From Bacillota bacterium (GTDB lineage Bacteria; Bacillota; UBA4882; UBA8346): a DNA stretch of 64,000 bases. Under the pieces are notes generated by a model. That model was not told where the DNA came from. It saw only the letters and a list, made by a program, of their open reading frames with translations, and did not search any database. Made by a program: the position numbers and the translations under genes. Position 1 is the stretch's first letter, and each line of letters starts with the position of its first letter. Of this stretch, positions 35,747 to 43,810 are shown one piece after another. The stretch is taken from positions 62,001-126,000 of the forward strand of contig JAEYPR010000002.1 of the NCBI GenBank assembly GCA_023410535.1, given 5' to 3'.

Positions 35747-37519
35747 ATGAACCGATGGACTCGTAAAACGGCAACCTTGATTATTTTAACTTTAATATGC
35801 ATTACGTTGTTCGCAAACAGTAATTTGAGTTTGTTTGCGGCTGCACCGTCTTGGGAAGGTTGGCAAAGAGTTCAAGGCCAAACTCAAGGCCGGCCGTGGT
35901 TAGCGCCGGAGGGTGAGCAGATTATCGCCGCCCATCAAGGGATGGATTCAAAACTATACATAACCAATATGATTCACGGGGAGATTGGCGATTGGAGGAA
36001 GAATAACCTAACCTGTTCGAGTGGACCGGCAGTGGTTAACTTTAACGGTCGGAAACAGGCCTTTATTCGTAACGGCGATGGCCGTCTCTATACCACTTTA
36101 GCCAATAATCCGACCCGACGCAATGATGATTTTTACGGCGGTTTTTGGCAAGATGCTCAGAGCAGAATTGCCTCCGAACCGGCGGCGGTTGTCTTTAATA
36201 ACCGCGTTTATGTAGTGATTCGGGGAGTTGACAACCAACTGATGATTAATTCCATTGACGAACGGGGCCGTTGGGGAAATTGGAAACGATTGAATTTCGT
36301 TTCAAACTCTTCGCCTTTCATCGGATTATATCAAGGACGGCTTTATGTCGCGGCCCGGGATCGGAACAATCAGATTCTATTGAATAGTGATCCGTTGGGG
36401 TCGGGAAGCTGGAAGGAGATCCCTGGCGATGGACGTTCAAACGACACGCCGGTTTTTGCGGAATACCGGAATCAACTCTATGTAGTAGTTCGCGGAACGG
36501 ATAATGGAATTTGGGTTAATGTCAAACGGAATAACGATTGGTCCGGCTGGACGGAGATTGGCGGTGCTACCTTAGCAGCTCCGGCGATTGCCGCTACCAA
36601 TAGTCAGTTGCAATTGATGGTCAGAGGGACTGATAATAATCTCTATATTAATCAGTTAACCAGATTTTCTTCATGGGAACCGCGACCGATACCACAGCCG
36701 CACCAACCCCAACCCCGTTCACAGTGGAGTGGCTGGAACCGTTATCCTGACGGTCAAACCACTTCCGGTCCTGCAGTTGCCGAGTATAATGGGCAGATTG
36801 TTACCATGGTCCGCGGGACCGATAACCAGATTTATCTGAAGACCGGTCTTAGTAGTGGTTGGACCAATATTGGTGGTGAAACAATCGGCAGCCCAGTGTT
36901 GGAAAACCATCGCGGTAGCCTCTACGCATTGGTCAGGGGAACGGATGACGGGATCTATTTGAATCGTTTTAGCGGTTCTTGGCAAGGTTGGTCAAATATC
37001 GGCGGAACAACTGCTTCCGGAGGTACGCTAGTCTCTTTTGAGGGAAGCCTCTATGCAATCGTACGCGGCACTGACAATGGCATCTATGTGAATCGGATGA
37101 ATGATCGCGGGAATTGGAACCGATGGACAAATATTGGCGGTATAACGGCAGGTGAACCGGCGGCGACAGTGTATCGCGGCCGACTCTATCTGGCGGTAAG
37201 AGGTACCGACGATAAGGTCTATATACGCTCAATGGCCGGCAATTCGTGGGATAAGTGGACGGAAGTATACGGCGACGGCCGCACCCCTTCCGGTCCTTGC
37301 CTGGTCAATTTCCAAAATCAATTGTGGATCGTCGCCCGGGGCGCCGACAACCGGATCTATGCCAACGTACGAAGTGAAAACGGCCGGTTCGACGGTTGGT
37401 CGCAATTGCCCGGCAATGGCTTGACCGGCAGTAATCCTAGCGCATTGGTTTACCGGGACCGTTTATATGTCATGGTTCAGGGAACCGATAAAAGCGTATA
37501 TTGGAATGAGTATCGTTAA
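35747..37519 (+). CDS. Secreted beta-propeller protein with repeated RGTDN motif (PLL/tectonin-like)
   Basis: The 590-residue protein has a signal peptide (hydrophobic 9-30, cleavage near LFAAAPS) and then about 12 repeats of 45-50 residues. Each repeat has a core such as LYVVVRGTDNGIYVNR followed by W..W..IGG. This is the pattern of PLL-type lectins and tectonin-like beta-propellers, many of which bind sugars. A Gln/Pro-rich linker near residue 312 splits it into two halves. No catalytic residues are evident, so a secreted or surface carbohydrate-binding role is inferred. ATG 35747 has GAGGGAG upstream. A strong terminator follows and the gene is monocistronic. Confidence 0.82.
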   Translation: MNRWTRKTATLIILTLICITLFANSNLSLFAAAPSWEGWQRVQGQTQGRPWLAPEGEQIIAAHQGMDSKLYITNMIHGEIGDWRKNNLTCSSGPAVVNFNGRKQAFIRNGDGRLYTTLANNPTRRNDDFYGGFWQDAQSRIASEPAAVVFNNRVYVVIRGVDNQLMINSIDERGRWGNWKRLNFVSNSSPFIGLYQGRLYVAARDRNNQILLNSDPLGSGSWKEIPGDGRSNDTPVFAEYRNQLYVVVRGTDNGIWVNVKRNNDWSGWTEIGGATLAAPAIAATNSQLQLMVRGTDNNLYINQLTRFSSWEPRPIPQPHQPQPRSQWSGWNRYPDGQTTSGPAVAEYNGQIVTMVRGTDNQIYLKTGLSSGWTNIGGETIGSPVLENHRGSLYALVRGTDDGIYLNRFSGSWQGWSNIGGTTASGGTLVSFEGSLYAIVRGTDNGIYVNRMNDRGNWNRWTNIGGITAGEPAATVYRGRLYLAVRGTDDKVYIRSMAGNSWDKWTEVYGDGRTPSGPCLVNFQNQLWIVARGADNRIYANVRSENGRFDGWSQLPGNGLTGSNPSALVYRDRLYVMVQGTDKSVYWNEYR

Positions 37520-37540
37520 GCTCCAAGTTGATTAACAAGC

Positions 37541-37578
37541 AAATAAAAAAGAACCGGTAAACCGGTTCTTTTTTATTT
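37541..37578. terminator. Perfect 18-bp terminator
   Basis: Arms 37541-37558 and 37561-37578 are exact reverse complements with a 2-base loop. A-runs and T-runs at the ends make it work in both directions. Confidence 0.92.
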
Positions 37579-37599
37579 GCTACACTTTGGTTAAAACCC

Positions 37600-37628
37600 T
37601 TGAATTTACCAAGAGACGATTATATAAT
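37600..37628 (+). promoter_or_regulatory. Promoter of the tetR-emrAB operon
   Basis: TTGAAT (37600-37605) and TATAAT (37623-37628) are separated by 17 bases, about 35 bases before the TetR start. Autoregulation is likely for such an operon, but I see no clear palindrome. Confidence 0.65.
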
Positions 37629-37661
37629 TCAACTAATTTACCGAAATAGTCGAAAGGTTGA

Positions 37662-38282
37662 ATGTGGATGTCGGAACAGATGAACTCGGAAAAACACCTT
37701 CAAATTCTTGATGCTGCTCAAAAGCGTTTTGCCCATTTTGGATTCACCAAGGTGACGATGGATGAGATCGCACAGGATTTGGGGATCGGCAAAGCCTCGT
37801 TATATTATTATTTCCCGACCAAAGAGAGCATCGTTCGAGAGGTAATCCTACGAGAACAGCACCGTTTTGATGAAACGATGAGCGAAATTCTTCGAGAAAA
37901 CTTGACGGCCGGTCAAAAGTTTCGCCTTTATATGGAGCGACGTTGGGTTTACCTTAATGAGCTGATCAATCTCAGCGGGATCAATGCGGTGACGATCCAA
38001 CATTATAAGCCGCTTTTCGGGGATTTGTATGAACGCTTCACCGAAACTGAATTGCGAATCGTCAATCAAATCCTTAATGAAGGCAGGACGACGGGCGAAT
38101 TTACGATTGGCGATACCACAGAAACCGCAAGCGTCTTGTTACAGGCCTTTCGCGGATTCCGGATGGCTTATCTTAAGGGATTTGAATTGTTACGGACAGA
38201 TTCCCCGGAGTATCAACGGTTGAAGCAAGAGATGAACCTGCTCACCGAGCTGATTTTAACGGGGGTTGTGGCCCGAAAATAG
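37662..38282 (+). CDS. TetR/AcrR-family transcriptional regulator
   Basis: The 206-residue product has the N-terminal TetR helix-turn-helix (about residues 10-56, FTKVTMDEIAQDLGIGKASLYYYFPTKE) and a helical ligand domain. Such proteins repress efflux genes until a drug or metabolite binds. It precedes emrA- and emrB-like genes in the same direction and is probably their regulator. ATG 37662 and ATG 37668 are both possible behind AAAGG. Confidence 0.93.
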   Translation: MWMSEQMNSEKHLQILDAAQKRFAHFGFTKVTMDEIAQDLGIGKASLYYYFPTKESIVREVILREQHRFDETMSEILRENLTAGQKFRLYMERRWVYLNELINLSGINAVTIQHYKPLFGDLYERFTETELRIVNQILNEGRTTGEFTIGDTTETASVLLQAFRGFRMAYLKGFELLRTDSPEYQRLKQEMNLLTELILTGVVARK

Positions 38283-38353
38283 TGGTGGATTACCAACTTT
38301 TTTATTGAACGGTATTGTGGATTCAAGGCTCAGAAATCGAAAGGATGTTCAAA

Positions 38354-39250
38354 ATGAAGACAAATTGGATCAGGATTTTGGTTGCATTGTTGGTTGTAGG
38401 CGTTTTGGCGGCGACGGGCGGCTGGTATTGGTATACGAACGTTAACGGATATGTCGAGACTGACGACGCCATCGTTGACGGGTATCAATCGACGGTCAGT
38501 TCGAAGGTTTTAGGGCGGATCGCCGCATTGTTGGTTAATGAGAGCGAGACGGTGAAAGCGGGGCAATTGTTGGTCCAACTGGACGATGCCGATCTCCAGG
38601 CGCAACAGGCGCAGGATCAGGCTTCCTTGGGTAGCTCGGATCAGGATATTGCTTTGGCGCAGGTCAATTTGGCGAAGGCGCAAAACGATTTTCAACGGGT
38701 TGATTCTCAATACCAGGGCGAGTTTATCTCCAAGCAAGAATTTGATAACGCCCGGACCGCCTTGGAAGTTGCGAAGGTGAATTATTCACGGTCGTTGGCG
38801 GCTCATAAAACCGTTCAATCCAAATTAGGGGTTGATGCGACCAATCTGCGAAATACGCGCATTGTTTCGCCGATTGACGGGATTGTCGCGAAACGTTGGG
38901 CATTAACCGGCGATGTGGTGCAGGCGGGACAATCGATCTTTTCCATTTATGATCTGAAAAACGTCTGGATCACCGCCAACTTTGAAGAGACCAAATTGGC
39001 TGCCTTACATACCGGGCAACCGGTCGCCATCACGGTAGACGCCTATCCGGGCAAGCGGTTTGCCGGCAAAGTGCAAGAGATCGGGACCAACACGGCGGCG
39101 CAATTTTCATTAATCCCACCGAACAACGCTTCGGGCAACTTCACTAAGGTTACCCAACGGGTGCCCATTAAGATTAGGATTGAACCGGTTGATAAGGGCC
39201 ATCAGCTTTTACCGGGAATGTCGGTCGAAGTTAAAGTGAAGGTGAACTAA
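38354..39250 (+). CDS. EmrA-like membrane-fusion (HlyD-family) protein
   Basis: The 298-residue protein has one N-terminal membrane anchor (NWIRILVALLVVGVLAATGGWYWY) and a periplasmic-adaptor type body. GYVETDDAIVDGYQSTVSSKVLGRI is the EmrA hallmark, an alpha-hairpin lies about 75-150 and IVSPIDGIVAKRW forms the lipoyl-like domain. In Bacillota it would act with the EmrB transporter without an outer-membrane channel. ATG 38354 follows GAAAGGA; the frame is open from 38315. It abuts emrB with no spacer. Confidence 0.92.
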   Translation: MKTNWIRILVALLVVGVLAATGGWYWYTNVNGYVETDDAIVDGYQSTVSSKVLGRIAALLVNESETVKAGQLLVQLDDADLQAQQAQDQASLGSSDQDIALAQVNLAKAQNDFQRVDSQYQGEFISKQEFDNARTALEVAKVNYSRSLAAHKTVQSKLGVDATNLRNTRIVSPIDGIVAKRWALTGDVVQAGQSIFSIYDLKNVWITANFEETKLAALHTGQPVAITVDAYPGKRFAGKVQEIGTNTAAQFSLIPPNNASGNFTKVTQRVPIKIRIEPVDKGHQLLPGMSVEVKVKVN

Positions 39251-40915
39251 ATGACCATCCATCAACAGCTCCGGGGCAAGTTGATGCAGCGTTTTGCATC
39301 GCTGCAACCCGGACATTCATCGTACCGCTGGTGGGTATTGGCCAATATTATGGTGGGTACGTTCATGGCGGTTTTAGATGCGACCATCGTCGATGTGAGT
39401 ATGCCGAAGATTATGGCTACCTTCGGAGCCAGTATCGATAAGATCGAGTGGATTGTTACCGCGTATATGCTTGCTTTCGCGGTAATGTTGCCCACATCGG
39501 GTTGGGTAGCCGAACATTTTGGCTATAAGCGGACATATTTCACGGCGTTAACGTTTTTCACAATGGGCTCGATGCTCTGCGGCATGGCCTGGAACGAGGA
39601 TGCTTTAATTTTCTTCCGGGTCGTTCAAGCATTGGGTGGCGGAATGATGATGCCGGTCGGGATGGCCATTGTCACCCGGGAGTTTCCCCCGGAACAGCGG
39701 GGCGTCGCCTTGGGTTTTTGGGGAATTGCGGCGGCGGCTTCCATCTCCTTTGGCCCATTGATCGGCGGTTATCTGATCGATTCGCTCAGTTGGCAGTCGA
39801 TCTTCAGCGTTAACGTGCCGGTAGGCCTATTGGGGATGGCGGCGACTTTTATTATTCAGCGCGAATATAAAACCGAAACCACCCGTTCCTTCGATTTGGT
39901 CGGATTTGTTTCAATGGCCGTCTTTTTAGTTTCGTTGCTGATCGCTTTGGCCGACGGCAATGCGGCCTGGAATATCGGCGGCTGGCGTTCGCCGTTCATC
40001 ATCGGTTGTTTTACCGTCGCGGCGGTGGCGTTTGTGATATTTTTATATACGGAATTAACCATTGAGCATCCGTTGATCGATCTGAGCCTATTAAAGAATT
40101 TTAATTACGGCGTCTCCTGCATCGTTCTGTTCATTTTTGGTTTGGGGATGTTCGGCAGCACCTTTATTCAACCGCTTTATTTGCAAAACTCCCTGGGTTA
40201 TACGGCAATGCAATCGGGGGCGGTCTTTTTGCCGGTCGGGCTGATTCAAGGATTCATGTCGCCCATCTCCGGCCGGCTGGCCGATAAGATTAACCCGAAA
40301 ATTCCGACGGTCATCGGGATTTCGTTATTGTCGTGCGGGATGATTTTAAACAGTTTCTTATCGTTGCAGTCCGAGCATCATCAAATCATGTTGCCGTTAA
40401 TTATGCGCGGTTTTGGGATGGGGATTCTCTTCACGCCGTTAAGCACGATCGCGTTGTCCGGTATTCCCCGCGAAAGAATGGCGCAGGCCTCGGGAATTTT
40501 CAATGTAATCCGTCAGGTCGGCGGCAGTTTTGGCGTGGCGATTCTTGGGACCATCATGATGCAGCGCAATATTTTCCATACCGCGATGAACGGTCAGGCG
40601 GTCAAACTGAGTTCGCCCGTGGTTCAACGGGTGATCAGCGGCTACACGGCATTTGTCAAAGCGCGGGTGGGCGGGCCAGCGTATCATTCGGCGCTGCATG
40701 TTTATAATGCGACGCTGAAAGCGCAGGCGGTTGTCAGCAGTTATTTGATGAAGCAAGCGTATGTGCAAGCTATTAACGATTGTTATATCGTAACCGCCTC
40801 GATTACCGTTTTGGGAATCATCCCGGTTTTGCTGTTGCGATCGCCAAAGAAAAAAGCCAAGGTCGCGGCGGCGGCCCCCGCAAGCGCCGAAAAGCCGGGT
40901 CTTGAAAAGTCATAA
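39251..40915 (+). CDS. EmrB/QacA-family (DHA2) multidrug efflux transporter
   Basis: This 554-residue major-facilitator protein has the length and hydrophobic pattern of the 14-helix DHA2 group. The motif-A-like GWVAEHFGYKRTY and the motif-C-like GFWGIAAAASISFGPLIGGYL are present, as is LDATIVDVSMPKI in helix 1. It exports toxic compounds by proton antiport together with the adjoining EmrA-like adaptor. ATG 39251 follows the emrA stop directly, with AAGGTGA inside emrA as its ribosome binding site. The C-terminal tail is Ala/Lys-rich. Confidence 0.94.
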   Translation: MTIHQQLRGKLMQRFASLQPGHSSYRWWVLANIMVGTFMAVLDATIVDVSMPKIMATFGASIDKIEWIVTAYMLAFAVMLPTSGWVAEHFGYKRTYFTALTFFTMGSMLCGMAWNEDALIFFRVVQALGGGMMMPVGMAIVTREFPPEQRGVALGFWGIAAAASISFGPLIGGYLIDSLSWQSIFSVNVPVGLLGMAATFIIQREYKTETTRSFDLVGFVSMAVFLVSLLIALADGNAAWNIGGWRSPFIIGCFTVAAVAFVIFLYTELTIEHPLIDLSLLKNFNYGVSCIVLFIFGLGMFGSTFIQPLYLQNSLGYTAMQSGAVFLPVGLIQGFMSPISGRLADKINPKIPTVIGISLLSCGMILNSFLSLQSEHHQIMLPLIMRGFGMGILFTPLSTIALSGIPRERMAQASGIFNVIRQVGGSFGVAILGTIMMQRNIFHTAMNGQAVKLSSPVVQRVISGYTAFVKARVGGPAYHSALHVYNATLKAQAVVSSYLMKQAYVQAINDCYIVTASITVLGIIPVLLLRSPKKKAKVAAAAPASAEKPGLEKS

Positions 40916-40923
40916 TGCAAAAA

Positions 40924-40974
40924 CGAAATGCCCCCTCACGAATCGCCGGTTCATGATGGGGCATTTCGTTTGTT
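40924..40974 (+). terminator. Terminator of the efflux operon
   Basis: CGAAATGCCCC (40924-40934) pairs with 40958-40968 across a 23-base loop and is followed by TTTGTT. Confidence 0.85.
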
Positions 40975-41161
40975 GAGGGGCATCGAACAATTTTGCCGCC
41001 TGCGGACGCTGTGGGTAGCTTTCATCCCAATCAAGCGCTAGTTACTGGAAGTTGAAAAAGTTATTGGTTATTCACGGGCACGGCAGGAATCACCATGCAG
41101 ATCAATAATATTTATTACGTTGCTCTTTGTTTGAGTTCAACCGATCTGAGGTGGGAAGGCT

Positions 41162-42214
41162 TTGACAGTTGCCAAACGTTTCATGTTGCTGATCGGCTGT
41201 TTGCTGCTGGTACTGGCCGTTTCGGGTTGCTTTTCGGAATTCGGGGGAATCTCCGAGCCGGAAGGCCGCCGCCCGTTGCCTTCGCCCGCACCCAAACCGG
41301 AACCGGGGCAAAAGGTGTTCCGGTTGGCGGAAGGGTTGACGGCGGGTTATCCGGCGACGATCGGCGATATTGAATTTGCCCGGTTGGTGGAGGAACGGAG
41401 TCACGGCCGGATTAAGATCATTGTTTATTATGGGGCGAAATTGGGCGACGAACGCTCGGTGATCGAACAGATCCAGTTTGGCGGGGTTGACTTTGCCCGA
41501 GTAAATGCCGCGCCGTTATCCGAATTCCACCGGCCGTTGATCCTGCTTTCGCTGCCCTATCTGTTCCGGGATTCAAACCATTTGTGGAAGGTGTTGTACG
41601 GACCGATCGGTCAAGAGTTATTGACCGGTTTAACCACGAAAAACATGGTTGGGTTGACCTATTACACTTCGGCCGCGCGGAGTTTTTATACGAAGCAGCC
41701 GGTGAGAACCTTGGCCGATATGCGCGGATTGCGGATCCGGGTTCAACAGAGCGAGTTATATATGGATCTGGTGCGGGCGTTGGGAGCGGAACCGGTCCCG
41801 ATCGCCTTCGGCGACGTCTATAATTCCCTGCTGCTCAATCAGGTTGACGGCGCCGAAAATAACTGGGCCAGTTTTTTTGAGGTCAGACATTACCGGTTGG
41901 TAAAAAATTATACGGTGGACACGCATACCCGGACACCGGAAGTGTTGTTGGTCAACCGGTCGATATTTCAGCAATTAAGCCAAGCGGACCGGGCGTTGAT
42001 TTTGCAAGCGGCGCGCGATTCGGTCAAGCCGCAATGGGACGCCTCGTCAGCCAAAGAAGCCAGCTCCGAAGCGGAAGTCCGGAAACGTGGCGTGAAAGTG
42101 ATTCAACTGAGTGAAGACGTTAAAGAACAATTTCAGCGCGCCTCCGAACGGCTTTATGATAAATACGGCCGGGAGTATCGCAGCTTGATCGCACGAATCC
42201 GCAAGACGAAATGA
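41162..42214 (+). CDS. DctP-type solute-binding lipoprotein
   Basis: A 350-residue lipoprotein: signal peptide MLLIGCLLLVLAVSGC with lipobox Cys near residue 23, a Pro-rich linker, then a TRAP DctP-type binding domain. The features include FARLVEERSHGRIKIIVYYGAKLGDE and GLRIRVQQSELYMDLVRALGAEPVPIAFGDVYNSLLLNQVDGAENN with the substrate-carboxylate Arg. No TRAP membrane genes (DctQ, DctM) are nearby. Instead it is followed at once by a sensor kinase and a response regulator, so it likely presents a carboxylate ligand to the kinase rather than to a transporter. TTG 41162 follows GAGGTGGGAAGG. Confidence 0.9.
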   Translation: MTVAKRFMLLIGCLLLVLAVSGCFSEFGGISEPEGRRPLPSPAPKPEPGQKVFRLAEGLTAGYPATIGDIEFARLVEERSHGRIKIIVYYGAKLGDERSVIEQIQFGGVDFARVNAAPLSEFHRPLILLSLPYLFRDSNHLWKVLYGPIGQELLTGLTTKNMVGLTYYTSAARSFYTKQPVRTLADMRGLRIRVQQSELYMDLVRALGAEPVPIAFGDVYNSLLLNQVDGAENNWASFFEVRHYRLVKNYTVDTHTRTPEVLLVNRSIFQQLSQADRALILQAARDSVKPQWDASSAKEASSEAEVRKRGVKVIQLSEDVKEQFQRASERLYDKYGREYRSLIARIRKTK

Positions 42215-42240
42215 AATTTGACAAAACGACGAGGGTGCAG

Positions 42241-43737
42241 ATGGCATTCGGGAATCAGTGGCGGAAAGGGTTTAAAAAACTTCCGATCAAGACTAAGCTG
42301 ATCATCTTTATGACGATTTTGATCGTCTTGACCAGCCTGGTTAATCTTTATTTTTATTACGAAGCGTATATCGCCATGGATGAGTTCAATGAGATGCTCC
42401 AGGAGTATTCGGAGGTGAATGTGCTTTCGATGCGGCTGCTGCAGGCGCAGGATGCGTTGGGCCAATATGTCTCCTCGTTTGACCGGGACAAATTGAAACA
42501 GTTCCTCGACTCCAACCGGCAGATGAACCGGTTGGTGACCCAAATCGCCGCCCGGTCCAAAACCATGGATACCTATTTGTGGTGCCGGGCGATTCAAAGC
42601 GGCGCCGCGGCCTATAATCAACAGACCGACCAGTTGTTGGCGCTGGCGCCGGGGGCGACGGCTTTTTCACGGGAATTTGGCCGGCTGAAAATGATCTCCG
42701 GGTATCTGGAAACTTATATCAAGCAATTACTGGATATCAAACTGACTGAAGGCGAGTGGTATCAGCAACGCCTGGCCAAACGGGTGCGGACGATCCGGAC
42801 GGTCAACCTCGCCAGCGTGATTGGAATTGCGGTGTTCAGTTTGTTTTTCGTCCTGTTATTATCGCGCAGCATTACCGAACCGTTGTTGAAGTTAACCCGT
42901 TTTTCGGTCAACATCGCCCAAGGAAACTTCAAAGTCGGCAAACTGGCTATGGATTCCTCCGAAGATATCAATATTTTGGCGTTGGCTTTTAATAAAATGG
43001 CGCAAAGCATTGAGAACATGATCCAGGAGATTACCGTCAAATCCGACTTGGAACGGAAATTACACGAGCAGGAGTATCAAAATCTCAAGATTTCCGAGCA
43101 ATTGAACGAGGCGAAGTTGTTGGCGCTGCAATCGCAGATCAACCCGCATTTTTTGTTTAATACCCTCAACGCGATCATGCGCTTGGCGCTGTTTGAAAAA
43201 GCCGCCAAAACGACGGGTCTGATCGAATCGCTGTCGCGGATCTTCCGCTACAACCTCGGTTCAACCCAGAAAGAGGTTTTGCTCACCGAAGAATTAGCGG
43301 TTATCCAGGAATACCTTTCAATCCAGCAGACCCGCTTCGGCGACCGGATTCATTTTAGTCTCATCAGCCGCACCGATATCAGCCGCCTGGTCATACCGCG
43401 GTTTACCATCCAACCGTTGGTGGAGAATGCGATTGTCCACGGCTTGGAACCGAAAGAAAACGGCGGAGCGGTCCGGATCAAGATTTACCGCCGGGGCCGG
43501 CTGGCGCTGGTCCGGGTGATCGATAACGGAGTCGGGATCGCGAACGAGCAGTTGGCGCGGATTCGCAGCGGCGCCGAGAACGAAAGCCGTTTCAAAGGAC
43601 AGACCACCGGAATCGGCTTGGCCAACGTCAGAGAACGGATGGTGCTCTATAATAAAGAGGAACAGGCTTTCCGGATTTGGAGCAAACCCGGTCTGGGCAC
43701 GGTGGTCACTCTTCAATTAAAACTGGAAGATCAATAA
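42241..43737 (+). CDS. LytS/YesM-type sensor histidine kinase
   Basis: About 498 residues: TM helix (~18-38), extracytoplasmic helical domain (~40-185), TM helix (~190-212), HAMP (~213-265), His_kinase domain with QSQINPHFLFNTLNAI (phospho-accepting His), and an HATPase with QPLVENAIVHGLEP, DNGVGIA and TGIGLANVRERM. These kinases usually pair with AraC-type regulators and sense sugars or other solutes. ATG 42241 lies behind GAGGGTG; an ATG at 42211 that overlaps the upstream stop (ATGA) is the alternative. It forms a unit with the DctP lipoprotein and the response regulator. Confidence 0.93.
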   Translation: MAFGNQWRKGFKKLPIKTKLIIFMTILIVLTSLVNLYFYYEAYIAMDEFNEMLQEYSEVNVLSMRLLQAQDALGQYVSSFDRDKLKQFLDSNRQMNRLVTQIAARSKTMDTYLWCRAIQSGAAAYNQQTDQLLALAPGATAFSREFGRLKMISGYLETYIKQLLDIKLTEGEWYQQRLAKRVRTIRTVNLASVIGIAVFSLFFVLLLSRSITEPLLKLTRFSVNIAQGNFKVGKLAMDSSEDINILALAFNKMAQSIENMIQEITVKSDLERKLHEQEYQNLKISEQLNEAKLLALQSQINPHFLFNTLNAIMRLALFEKAAKTTGLIESLSRIFRYNLGSTQKEVLLTEELAVIQEYLSIQQTRFGDRIHFSLISRTDISRLVIPRFTIQPLVENAIVHGLEPKENGGAVRIKIYRRGRLALVRVIDNGVGIANEQLARIRSGAENESRFKGQTTGIGLANVRERMVLYNKEEQAFRIWSKPGLGTVVTLQLKLEDQ

Positions 43738-43810
43738 TCACGCCGGATCAATCAGGAATTTTGCGATTTTGACGGAGCGCGCACAATATTTAGGCTACGG
43801 GTGAGGTTGA

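Noticed and set aside
41162..42214. A TRAP transporter locus
   Set aside because: No small or large TRAP membrane subunit gene follows; the neighbours are a kinase and a response regulator.
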